NCBI GenBank assembly: GCA_903912925.1
Contig: CAIWJG010000720.1
Coordinates: 1 to 33,553, forward strand
DNA length: 33,553 bases
From: an uncultured Verrucomicrobia subdivision 3 bacterium
GTDB lineage: Bacteria > Verrucomicrobiota > Verrucomicrobiia > Limisphaerales > UBA8199
Reading direction: 5' to 3'
Positions within the stretch are counted from its first letter, which is position 1, and each line of letters begins with the position of its first letter. A model generated the notes under the pieces. The model worked only from the letters and a program-made list of their open reading frames with translations. It was not told the origin of the DNA and ran no database searches. A program made the position numbers and the translations under genes. Of the stretch, positions 15,151 to 22,795 are shown in pieces.

Positions 15151-16887
15151 CTCCCTCTGGCCGCTTTCGCCGTGCTCTGGCTCGACCTGATCCGCCTACT
15201 CAGCACCCAGTGGGAAGCCCGTGAGCAATACGCCTACGGCTGGTTCGTACCCATCCTCGCCCTCGGTTTGTTCATCAAAAAATGGCCCTCGCGGCCGCTG
15301 CCGGGACTACAGGACTACAGACCAAGGACCAAGGACCAAGGACCAGTGGTCAGTGGTCCGTTGTCCGTGGTCACTCCCCAGTGGTCAGTGGTCGGTGGTC
15401 TTCTTCTGCTTTGCCTTTTATTGCTTCCCCTCCGCGTCATCTACGACATCAACCAGGACTGGCCACTCATCAGTTGGGTTTACACCACCATCGTCGTCGC
15501 CCTCACGTTGTACGCCATTTACCTCGCCGCCCCGCCAGCCTTGGTCCCTGGTCCTTGGTCAGCAGTCAGTGGTCCTCGGTCCTTGGTCCTTGGTCCTTGG
15601 TCCTTTGTCTCCCCTTGGGTGAGGCACTTCGCTTTCCCGATTTGCTTCATTCTGGTCGCCGTCGTCTGGCCCTGGCGGATTGAAAAGGGGCTGACCCAGG
15701 GCCTGATGCAGCTCGACACCAACATTACGGTCGAACTTCTGGGTTGGCTGAATATTCCCGCCATGCAGCGCGGCAACCTCATCGAACTTGCCACCGGCAC
15801 TGTGGGCGTGGACGAAGCCTGCAGCGGCATTCGCTCCTTCCAATCTACATTGATGGCCGGCCTGTTCCTCGGGGAACTTTACCTTCTTCGGCGTCGCACT
15901 CGGCTGCTGTTGGTCTTAGGCGGCCTCACGCTCGCCTTCGGCTTCAATGTCGTCCGAACACTGATCCTCAGCTATCAGGCAAATGCCCATGGCCTGAGCG
16001 CCATAGACAAGTGGCACGATCCGGCTGGCTTTACCATCGCCATCGCATGTTTCTTCTGCCTCTGGGCCGTAGCCGTCCTCATCACCAAGTGGACTGCGAA
16101 GAACGGAACGACCAAGGACCAAGGACCAAGGACCAAGGAGCCATCGACTACTGACCACGGACCACAGACCACAGACCATGGTCAGAAGTCAGTAGTCAGT
16201 AGTCCTTCTCCTCCAGTCAGTGGTCCGTGGTCCGTGGTCAGTAGTCCGCGAGCATTCATGTTCGCTTGCGGCCTCTGGTCTCTCCTCTGCATCGCCGCCA
16301 CCGGAGCCTGGTATCGGTCCCACGAAATCAAAGATGCTGGCGTATTTCACTGGGCCCTGGCCCTCCCGGAAGCCAAGCCCGGTTTTGAGAAAATCCAATT
16401 GGCCCCAAGAACCATCAAGCTGCTGGCCTACGACCTCAGCACCACCGGCAAATGGCGCGAGGAGGACGGCTCTGAATGGAGTGCCCATTTCTTCCGCTGG
16501 AACCCGCGCTCGATCCAGTCCGTGATCCAGTCCCGGATGCATCGCCCCGAAGTATGCCTGCCCGCTTCGGGTTTCAAGCAACTGACCGAATCCGAGCTGG
16601 TCGTTTTTGACGCTGGAAAGCTCAAACTACCATTCCGCAAATACACATACGAAGCGGGTGGACAAACCATCTATGTCTTCTTCTGCCAATGGGAAGACGG
16701 GACCGAAAACCAGGCCGGACTGCAGGCCTCCAAGCAAGCAGGTCGTTTGCAATCGGTGCTCAGTGGTCGCCGGCTCGTTGGCCAGCAAACCCTGGAGCTC
16801 ATAGTCACCGGCTCTGCCTCGCTGGCTGAAGCCGAAACCTTGGTCCGCCGCCAACTGCCGGAATTGATCCGGCCTTCTGGAGATTAA
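14977..16887 (+). CDS. Exosortase fused to EpsI-like domain, with repeat-encoded inserts
   Basis: A polytopic inner-membrane protein of 636 residues from GTG 14977. The exosortase catalytic triad is present: Cys282 (EACSGIRS), Arg327 (NVVRTL) and His347 (KWHDPAGF), within about eight hydrophobic segments. After another TM (FMFACGLWSLLCIAATGAWY, about 427-446) comes an EpsI-like periplasmic domain (about 450-636) with HRPEVCLPASGF. Exosortases process or attach PEP-CTERM-type proteins and are found beside EPS loci; EpsI is the usual partner. Residues 1-57, 109-141, 189-211 and 378-425 are translations of heptamer repeats (for example RTKDQGP, GPWSVV) and lie in loops, so the core is of normal size. 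The true start is uncertain: GTG 14977 lies in repeats, and GTG 15148, just before PLAAFAVLWLDL, is a good alternative. Confidence 0.88.
   Translation: MVSGQWSHFLLCLVDFCFSELSSNPSSEGPVVRGPVVGSPRSSVLGPRSVVRGPWSVVLPLAAFAVLWLDLIRLLSTQWEAREQYAYGWFVPILALGLFIKKWPSRPLPGLQDYRPRTKDQGPVVSGPLSVVTPQWSVVGGLLLLCLLLLPLRVIYDINQDWPLISWVYTTIVVALTLYAIYLAAPPALVPGPWSAVSGPRSLVLGPWSFVSPWVRHFAFPICFILVAVVWPWRIEKGLTQGLMQLDTNITVELLGWLNIPAMQRGNLIELATGTVGVDEACSGIRSFQSTLMAGLFLGELYLLRRRTRLLLVLGGLTLAFGFNVVRTLILSYQANAHGLSAIDKWHDPAGFTIAIACFFCLWAVAVLITKWTAKNGTTKDQGPRTKEPSTTDHGPQTTDHGQKSVVSSPSPPVSGPWSVVSSPRAFMFACGLWSLLCIAATGAWYRSHEIKDAGVFHWALALPEAKPGFEKIQLAPRTIKLLAYDLSTTGKWREEDGSEWSAHFFRWNPRSIQSVIQSRMHRPEVCLPASGFKQLTESELVVFDAGKLKLPFRKYTYEAGGQTIYVFFCQWEDGTENQAGLQASKQAGRLQSVLSGRRLVGQQTLELIVTGSASLAEAETLVRRQLPELIRPSGD
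15321..15400 (+). repeat. Heptamer block 2 inside the exosortase gene
   Basis: (ACCAAGG)x3 plus a partial unit at 15321-15345 is followed at once by the opposite orientation, TGGTCAGTGGTCCGTTGTCC and related units up to about 15400. It encodes a hydrophilic loop (about residues 109-141) between two membrane segments. Confidence 0.9.
15541..15610 (+). repeat. Heptamer block 3 inside the exosortase gene (inverted relative to block 2)
   Basis: Five near-perfect GGTCCTT units at 15571-15605, preceded by TTGGTCCCTGGTCCTTGGTC. They are the reverse complement of the ACCAAGG units in blocks 2 and 4 and encode residues about 189-211 (LVLGPWSF). Confidence 0.9.
16111..16250 (+). repeat. Heptamer block 4 inside the exosortase gene
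   Basis: (ACCAAGG)x4 at 16111-16138, then GACCACGGACCACAGACCAC-like units to about 16180, then the opposite strand version (CAGTGGTCCGTGGTCCGTGG, 16217-16236). The block encodes about residues 378-425, the linker between the exosortase core and the EpsI-like part. Confidence 0.9.
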
Positions 16888-17066
16888 CCTGAATCCGATG
16901 GTTGGACTCGAAGAACCACAGATGAACACCGATGAACACTGACGCGGGGATCAATCCACAGCATCACCTTCTCGGCAAGCTCATCGCGTAGCAGAGTCTG
17001 CTGCAAGTCCGTGTCCATCCGTGTCCATCCGTGGTTGAACTCCCTTTTCCGGGCTGCTAGTGCTGC
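16888..17066. repeat. Inverted CCGTGTCCATCCGTGG-family repeats
   Basis: GAACCACAGATGAACACCGA (16913-16932, continuing to 16943) is roughly complementary to GTCCGTGTCCATCCGTGTCC (17007-17026, continuing to 17040 with ATCCGTGGTTGAAC). A related single copy truncates the toxin at 14.04 kb. The remaining sequence should hold the ribosome binding site for the next gene, but none is obvious. Confidence 0.75.
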
Positions 17067-18284
17067 TTGAAAGACCAACCGCCACAATCGTTTCCAGATT
17101 CCCGGCGCGTCGCGAGCAAACGCTGCTATATCATTGGCACACCCCTGCAGCGCACCGCGGTTAGCATCCATTTTCAGGCCTTGGCGCACGAATTGGTCCG
17201 CCGCGGCCATGAAGCCGTTATTATCGCCCCGCCCGGCGAGTGCGAACCGGACCCGGACGGTACCCTGTTCCACGTTCATTCCTGGCCCTCGGTGCGCCCG
17301 ACTCGCCTCGCCGACGCCGTCTTTCTCTGGCGGCTCATCGGCAGCTACAAGCCCGATTGCCTGATCTCCAATTTCGCCCCCGTCAACTGGATGTGCCTCG
17401 TCGGCTGGCTCAGGAACGTTCGGTGCCGGATCGCCTGGTATCACACGCTCAGCACCCAGATCGATGGCGACTCAAAACTGTTTCCGCGAAGGCTCGCATC
17501 TCTCCGGCTTCGAAAAAGGCTGGTTTACCGCCGGGCAACCCATCTGGCTGTAAACTCAAGGGCTGCCCTCGAAGACGCCGGCAAGCGGTTTGGCGTGTCC
17601 GCAGAGAAATGCAAAATCTGGCGCAACTCACTGCCTGACCCCATGGCCTGTGCTCCACTGACCACTGACGACCAGCCACCGGCTACGACCTCGTTCACCC
17701 CGCCACGCGAGGACCTCGTAGTCTGTGTTGGCCGGTTCGATAGGAGCAAGGGCCAGGACGTGCTCATTGAAGCGCTGGCGCTCTGTGGGGAAGATCTCGG
17801 ACCTACCAAAATTGAGTTCCTGGGAACCGGCCCATTGCTCGACTCCGTCCGTGCCCGGGCGGCGCAGCATGGGCTCCTCGATCGTTGCCTTTTTCGCGGC
17901 GCGGTCTCTCACGCGGAGGTGCTCGCAAGAATGTCGCACGCCCGCCTCATCGTCGTCCCCAGCCGCAACGAGGCCTTCGGCCTCGTCAACATCGAGTCCA
18001 TGGCGGTTGCTACTCCCGTGCTTGCGTGCGGGGTGGACGGCATCCTGGAAATTGTGCGCGACGGCGTTGATGGTTTCCTGGTTCCGCCGGACGATCCCGC
18101 AGCCCTCGCCAGTCGTCTTCTCACCCTGCTGCGTGACCCTGTCCTCCGCCAGGAATTGGGTGCCCACGCCCGTGAGCGCTTTCTGAGCGTTTACGAACAA
18201 TCCAAAGTCGTTGCTGCTCAGGCCGATTGGTTGGAACGGATCACCGCGCCAGCAGCGGAGCTGATGTTCGCCGCCACCGCATGA
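17067..18284 (+). CDS. GT4-family glycosyltransferase
   Basis: A 405-residue GT-B enzyme. The N-terminal half has the acceptor-side Rossmann fold (IHFQALAHELVRRGHEAVII). The C-terminal half has VVCVGRFDRSKGQDVLIEAL, then FLGTGPLLDSV and the E-x7-E motif in SRNEAFGLVNIESMAVATPV. GT4 enzymes transfer a nucleotide-activated sugar with retention, here presumably onto a lipid-linked EPS precursor. The start is TTG 17067, a weak choice; the conserved fold begins some 20 residues later. A Pro/Thr-rich insert between the domains (PLTTDDQPPATTS, about 199-211) is encoded by CCACTGACCACTGACGACCA, again similar to the heptamer repeats. Confidence 0.88.
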   Translation: MKDQPPQSFPDSRRVASKRCYIIGTPLQRTAVSIHFQALAHELVRRGHEAVIIAPPGECEPDPDGTLFHVHSWPSVRPTRLADAVFLWRLIGSYKPDCLISNFAPVNWMCLVGWLRNVRCRIAWYHTLSTQIDGDSKLFPRRLASLRLRKRLVYRRATHLAVNSRAALEDAGKRFGVSAEKCKIWRNSLPDPMACAPLTTDDQPPATTSFTPPREDLVVCVGRFDRSKGQDVLIEALALCGEDLGPTKIEFLGTGPLLDSVRARAAQHGLLDRCLFRGAVSHAEVLARMSHARLIVVPSRNEAFGLVNIESMAVATPVLACGVDGILEIVRDGVDGFLVPPDDPAALASRLLTLLRDPVLRQELGAHARERFLSVYEQSKVVAAQADWLERITAPAAELMFAATA

Positions 18285-18545
18285 ATCCGGGGCCTTGGGT
18301 TGCCTTTGGAAGCGCCGGCCGGCCTCGGATGACGGAAGCCACGGGATGACACCTAATCCCAGGTCGTTTTTGGCAAATCCAGCAGGCCGACCGCCTCGGC
18401 TCCCTGCTTAACTGTCGTCGCGGCCTCGGTCAGCAGACCCGCGAGATCATCTGCACGCCTAAGCCTTGATTCACCATTTCAGCGTTTCAGATGTTACTCC
18501 GTAGTCCGGCGTCCAGTTTGATTCTAGCTCTCTGCTTTCTTTTAG
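18285..18545. other. Intergenic region with repeat traces
   Basis: No gene is seen. CACCATTTCAGCGTTTCAG (18472-18490), CCGTAGTCCGGCGTCCAG (18500-18517) and CTCTCTGCTTTC (18528-18539) are the last recognisable copies of the repeat families before they fade out. They end 6 bases before the flippase start codon. Confidence 0.55.
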
Positions 18546-20135
18546 ATGTCCCGCACTCGCAACTACATCAAAGGCCTCACCACTGGCTACGCCGCCACCT
18601 TCGCCACGATCGCGGTCGGTCTTTGGCTGACGCCCTTTACCCTGCGGTTCCTCGACCGCGAGGAATACGCGATCTTTGCGCTCGCCAGCGATTTGCTCAT
18701 GTGGCTTGGGTTGCTCGACCTTGGCATTACCGCTGGGCTGAATGTTCAGGCAGCTCAGCTCACCGGGAAACCCGACCACGAACGGCTGAACCGCTTGGCC
18801 AGCACTGCCTTTTTCACTCAGAACCTGATCGTCCTGGTGGTGCTGATTGTGGGAGGGGCCATGGCAGCCGGTGTTCCGCACTTCTTCCCCGTCCGGCTCG
18901 AACTTCAACACACCACATCGACGCTGATGGCCATGCTGGTGCTGGGTTCCGCCATCGGATTCAGCACCAAAACCTTTTCGGCGCTGCTCCTCGCCAACCA
19001 GCAGATCCACATTGACAATCTCCTGAAGCTCGCACTGCTCGCCATCCGAACGGTCCTGACGGTTGTGCTGCTGACGAAAGGTTGGGAGCTCTACTCACTG
19101 GCAGTCGCCAGCTTGGCCGCCACGGTGATAACATCGGCGATTGCCGTTTGGCGAACCTGGCGGCTCTTGCCCGGGCTTAAGGTCCGCTGGATGCTTGCTT
19201 CATGGGATGTGCTCAAGGGCATTGGTAGCCTCGGGATTTGGTTTAGCCTCGGCGGCCTCGCAGGCCTTGTCATTACCTCCCTCGATCGGGTTGTCGCGGC
19301 CAAACTCATTTCAGTCGAAACAGTCACCACCCTTTCGTTGACGGGGCGGGTGTACGCCCTGTTTGCCGGTTTGCTCGATCAGATCACGAACACTGCCAGA
19401 CCGATGCTCGGCCAGTTGATAGGGCAGAAGAAGCTCGCGGAAGCGCAGCGCGTCTATCGCCACCTGTTTAAGCTGTCAACCGGTTTCGCGGTAATTGCCG
19501 CCTTCAGCATCTGGGCCGGCAACGAGCCTTTCGTCAACCAATGGGTGGGCGCGCAGAACTTTGGCGGTCCCTTGTTGAGCCTGGCGCTCGCGCTCAATCT
19601 CATCGTCAACAGTTGGGTCCTTCCGAACCGCGCTGTGCTCTCCTCGGCGCTAGTGGTTCGTCCCCAGACGCTGAGCCGGATTGTCGAGGCCGTCCTAAAT
19701 CTTGGATTATCGGTTCTGCTGGCCCAATACCTCGGGCTGATCGGAATCGTCCTCGGGACGGCGATTGCGGGCCTGCTGACTTCAACCTGGTATTTACCAC
19801 TACTGACTGCCCGCCTGTTCAAGCGTTCCTGGTTCAGCTTCGCCCGGGAAGATGCATTGCCGATCATGGTGATTGGCGCATGTATCTTGCCCGTTGCCTG
19901 GCTGATGCAGGTTACGGGACGGCAGATCGGCGGCTTTCTAGGAGCGGGGGTGAGCGCTGCACTAACCGGGTTGAGCGGCTTGGGTTTGCTGTGGCTGATT
20001 GCCATGGATGGCGGGCTTCGCGAGTATGTAAAGGGCGCTGCTCTCGGGGCACTACATAGCCCGTACCGAGACTCGTCGGGGCTTCGGTCCGGCACTAAGA
20101 CTGCCCAACCAATCCCAAGATTAACAAAGCCATGA
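18546..20135 (+). CDS. Wzx-type polysaccharide flippase (MVF/MATE superfamily)
   Basis: A 529-residue polytopic membrane protein with about 12-14 hydrophobic segments. It begins with MSRTRNYIKGLTTGYAATFA and LWLTPFTLRFLDREEYAIFA, the usual start of a lipid-linked oligosaccharide translocase (positively charged N-terminus, first TM, F-L-x-x-x-E-Y). The mid region STKTFSALLLANQQIHIDN and the repeat of the fold after residue 230 fit the two-bundle family. It would move the undecaprenyl-linked repeat unit to the periplasmic face. The charged tail (about 500-529) is variable. The stop overlaps the methyltransferase start (ATGA), indicating coupling. Confidence 0.92.
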   Translation: MSRTRNYIKGLTTGYAATFATIAVGLWLTPFTLRFLDREEYAIFALASDLLMWLGLLDLGITAGLNVQAAQLTGKPDHERLNRLASTAFFTQNLIVLVVLIVGGAMAAGVPHFFPVRLELQHTTSTLMAMLVLGSAIGFSTKTFSALLLANQQIHIDNLLKLALLAIRTVLTVVLLTKGWELYSLAVASLAATVITSAIAVWRTWRLLPGLKVRWMLASWDVLKGIGSLGIWFSLGGLAGLVITSLDRVVAAKLISVETVTTLSLTGRVYALFAGLLDQITNTARPMLGQLIGQKKLAEAQRVYRHLFKLSTGFAVIAAFSIWAGNEPFVNQWVGAQNFGGPLLSLALALNLIVNSWVLPNRAVLSSALVVRPQTLSRIVEAVLNLGLSVLLAQYLGLIGIVLGTAIAGLLTSTWYLPLLTARLFKRSWFSFAREDALPIMVIGACILPVAWLMQVTGRQIGGFLGAGVSAALTGLSGLGLLWLIAMDGGLREYVKGAALGALHSPYRDSSGLRSGTKTAQPIPRLTKP

Positions 20136-21130
20136 AAGACGCGTTCTTCTGGACCTCGACCACCGAGGCGCGCCCCTGTCCTCTGTGCGGCAGGCGCGAG
20201 CACACCGTTGTCAGCGAGCGCATGCAGCATAGCTTGGATCTGGTGACGGTCATTTGCAATGAATGTTCGTTTGTCTTTACGAATCCGCTGCCTGCACGTG
20301 AGACGTACGAGCGATTCTACCGGGATGCTTATGCCGACTACTATGGGCACATCACGACGCCTCCGCCAGCTACCACAGTTACCCAGGAGCCAGCAGACTT
20401 ACGTGCCAAGTTTGAGCGCATCGAGAGGGTCCGACCGCTGAAAGGGTCGCGCGTGTTGGAGCTGGGGCCGGGGCAGGGACTTTTCTTATGGTGGGCGCAG
20501 CATCGGGGATGTTCAGTGCTCGGCATCGAGCCATCACCTAAGTTCTGTTCGGTGTTGGCGCAGGCAGGCCTTCCGCACCTCCAATGCTCTCTGGACGGGG
20601 TTGATGCCGTCACAGTCGGTCAGTTCGACATCATCGCAATGTTTCACGTGCTCGAACACTTTTTTGATCCGAATGAGGCGCTATCGCAGTGTCGTTCTCT
20701 GCTTGCCCCGCGCGGACTACTTGCCGTTGAAGTTCCCAACATTCTTAAGCCATTTGGATCGCTGGATCGCTACTTTCTGCGGTATGTCCACCCCAGCAGC
20801 TTCTCCCCCACGACCCTTGAAGCCGTGCTCGCGAAGCACGGTTTCCGGTCGGTTCACACGGATGAGGGCGGAAATGATTGGCGGTCGCCCCAAAATCTTT
20901 TTGTAATTGCTGAAAACCAGAATGATGTTTCCGACCCGTCCTTGTCTGGTCCGGGTGAGGTCGCTCAGGTTCTGCACGCGTTTCAGGACTATCGGCGGAG
21001 GTGGCGTCGGGGATTGGTGCTAAAATGGCAAGCCCGGCGCCTTGCATTGCTGCTGAAGCGAAGTGCCATGAAAGCCGGCCGGCCTGTGAAGCGGGTGATC
21101 TTTGGTGGCCGTGGCAGATCGACCGCTTAG
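20132..21130 (+). CDS. Class I SAM-dependent methyltransferase with N-terminal zinc ribbon
   Basis: A 332-residue enzyme. An N-terminal zinc ribbon (CPLCGRREH and ICNECSF, residues about 18-49) precedes the Y-E-x-F-Y-x-D-x-Y-x-x-Y-Y segment common in sugar methyltransferases. SAM motif I is VLELGPGQGLFL (about 109-120), the acidic residue ending strand 2 lies in VLGIEPS, and IIAMFHVLEHFFDPNEAL is the post-I/II region. Such proteins often methylate sugars, or nucleotide sugars, of EPS repeat units. It begins within the flippase stop. An IS5-type remnant follows directly after its stop, so the operon may have been rearranged here. Confidence 0.88.
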   Translation: MKDAFFWTSTTEARPCPLCGRREHTVVSERMQHSLDLVTVICNECSFVFTNPLPARETYERFYRDAYADYYGHITTPPPATTVTQEPADLRAKFERIERVRPLKGSRVLELGPGQGLFLWWAQHRGCSVLGIEPSPKFCSVLAQAGLPHLQCSLDGVDAVTVGQFDIIAMFHVLEHFFDPNEALSQCRSLLAPRGLLAVEVPNILKPFGSLDRYFLRYVHPSSFSPTTLEAVLAKHGFRSVHTDEGGNDWRSPQNLFVIAENQNDVSDPSLSGPGEVAQVLHAFQDYRRRWRRGLVLKWQARRLALLLKRSAMKAGRPVKRVIFGGRGRSTA

Positions 21131-21295
21131 AACTGCCTATGACATCCGCAACCGTGGCGCTGCTACGTGCGACGCTGGAAAGTCGAGCGGCATTTTGCTT
21201 GGCTGTTCAACTTCCGCCGCTTAGTGGAACGCTACGAATATCACGCTGACAATTTCCAAGGCTTCGTTCGTTTCTCAGTCGCCGTCATCCGGTAG
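21131..21295 (+). pseudogene. IS5-family transposase remnant (C-terminal end)
   Basis: The frame from about 21152 to TAG 21293-21295 reads [20 protein letters not shown] and then [20 protein letters not shown]. This matches the well-known C-terminus of IS5-type DDE transposases (K-x-E-R-x-F-A-W-L, F-R-R-L, R-x-E, A-x-N-F-x-G-F). A short piece with AYDIRNR in another frame precedes it (21134-21157), so the body is deleted and frameshifted. It starts right after the methyltransferase stop codon. It is a dead fragment, but it marks a past insertion inside the EPS cluster. Confidence 0.8.
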
Positions 21296-21570
21296 CGGTA
21301 TTCATGAGGTGGCTTGTAAGCCCCGGGATTGCCTGAACTCCGCTAGCGGGAGTTTACAAGTTACCGGTTCTCCGCTTGCACCTGAAATCTGCAAAGCATT
21401 GTAATTGCGTGAGTTACGCTTTATGTCAATTAATAAACCCAGCCGAGCTAGGTCATACAGGTTGCATGCATAACCCATTCATAGACAATCACTTGCAAAA
21501 GCACCTCTGTCTAACTTGTAAACTACCGCTAGTTGATCAATCAAGCCCCCCACAATCGTTCCGTGCAAGT
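21296..21570. other. AT-richer gap before the GT-B-like gene
   Basis: Below the local GC level, with an imperfect palindrome AACTCCGCTAGCGGGAGTT (21338-21356) and no recognisable gene. Together with the transposase remnant it forms a 440-base interruption in an otherwise tightly packed cluster. An in-frame ATG at 21466 gives a possible longer start for the next gene. Confidence 0.5.
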
Positions 21571-22752
21571 ATGGTATTGACAAACAGCTCAATTGAAGCG
21601 TACTTGACGCGCCTACGGGACGATGAACTCGCGTTCAAGGAGCAACAGAGCACACTCCCCAACCCGCTGGAGCATCGCGCCAGCCACAGCCTGTGGGATT
21701 ACTGCTCGCGGGCGGCCTTCTTTCTTCGCTCCATTCTCGAGTGTTTCATCCTGGCTTGTGTTCTGACGTGGTATGGCGTCATCAGAGCGAATAAACGGCT
21801 GGTTTACACGGCACGGAACTTCTGTACAGAGAGGGATGGTAAACTTCAGGACAGGATCGTCACCTTCCTGCCCACCTCAACGCTGGTTTTTGTCAACCCG
21901 TCCAAGGAATACGCCTTAAATACGATCAACGGCAAAAGAGTCTATAATGTGGGTGGCCCCGTGAAACTCCTGAGTCGCCTGAATTATCGGAAGGACTCAG
22001 AGATTATGAGCACCTTTAGAGCGCATCGGCTGGTGAATGATGCGATTCTTTGCGCGTTCCGTGGCAGGGAGGTGTACACACTGTGCTATTACGGCCTCAA
22101 CGGACTATCGCTCGCCTTCTCCAGGCACAGGCAACGCATCCAACTCATCGAGGTGCAACATGGCAGCATAATTAACTATCCGCCGTATGTGGCGCCAGCA
22201 CCCGTCAAGATTGCCGATGTCTTCTACGTCAAGAACGAGGCGACCATCCAGTTCTTGCAGAGTCACCTCTGTCGTGATTATCCGTCTGAATACCGACTGT
22301 TCCCTTACCCCAAGAAGGCGCGGCATGTTGTGCCCGGGCTCCACGTGCTTTACGCATCCACGGTCGAGTTTAATGGTCTTCACCCGGTTTTCGTGAAGTT
22401 CATTTCGTCCTATCATGGGCGCGATCTTAGCCTGACGTTGAGACTCCATCCACGCGAACGGGACAAGGAGGCGGTCTTCGTGCGCCAGTTGTCGGGTTGC
22501 AGCGTGCCGTTCACTTTCGATCGGTCGCAGAATTGGTTGGAAGCGAATGAGATTGAAAACCTTATCGTAATTTCGCCATGGAGCTCAACCCTTGAGGATG
22601 CATACGACAATGGGTTTGTAGCCATTAGCATTGACCCCGTGGGTAGGAAACGCTTTCAGCATCTCATTGATGGATCCCGGTTCTTCTATTCCGACGACCT
22701 CGCAGCCACCATTGAGGGCATACGAGCCAGGAATTCCCCGGTCGCTTCCTGA
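21571..22752 (+). CDS. GT-B-like EPS protein of unknown specificity
   Basis: I do not recognise a definite family. The 393-residue product has a hydrophobic segment near residues 50-70 (AAFFLRSILECFILACVLTW). A C-terminal half follows with features of capsule/sialyl-type GT-B enzymes: IEVQHGSIINYPPYV, a strand plus LTLRLHPRERDKEAVF, and ISPWSSTLEDAYDNGFVAIS near the end. The H-P-R-E and P-W-S-S-T-L-E-D-A positions resemble the nucleotide-binding end of polysialyltransferase-like proteins. That is a weak fold-level resemblance. ATG 21571 starts a clean helix-rich N-terminus; ATG 21466 or a TTG at 21376 would add poorly composed residues. It is followed 43 bases later by a GT4 gene. Confidence 0.7.
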   Translation: MVLTNSSIEAYLTRLRDDELAFKEQQSTLPNPLEHRASHSLWDYCSRAAFFLRSILECFILACVLTWYGVIRANKRLVYTARNFCTERDGKLQDRIVTFLPTSTLVFVNPSKEYALNTINGKRVYNVGGPVKLLSRLNYRKDSEIMSTFRAHRLVNDAILCAFRGREVYTLCYYGLNGLSLAFSRHRQRIQLIEVQHGSIINYPPYVAPAPVKIADVFYVKNEATIQFLQSHLCRDYPSEYRLFPYPKKARHVVPGLHVLYASTVEFNGLHPVFVKFISSYHGRDLSLTLRLHPRERDKEAVFVRQLSGCSVPFTFDRSQNWLEANEIENLIVISPWSSTLEDAYDNGFVAISIDPVGRKRFQHLIDGSRFFYSDDLAATIEGIRARNSPVAS

Positions 22753-22795
22753 AGAGCAGATGCGGGATGAGAATGTTGAAGCGTAGCATGCAAGC

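Noticed and set aside
18360..18470. Possible coding fragment before the flippase (reads WQIQQADRLGSLLNCRRGLG)
   Set aside because: It looks protein-like for about 30 codons but has no recognisable family, no start and no ribosome binding site.
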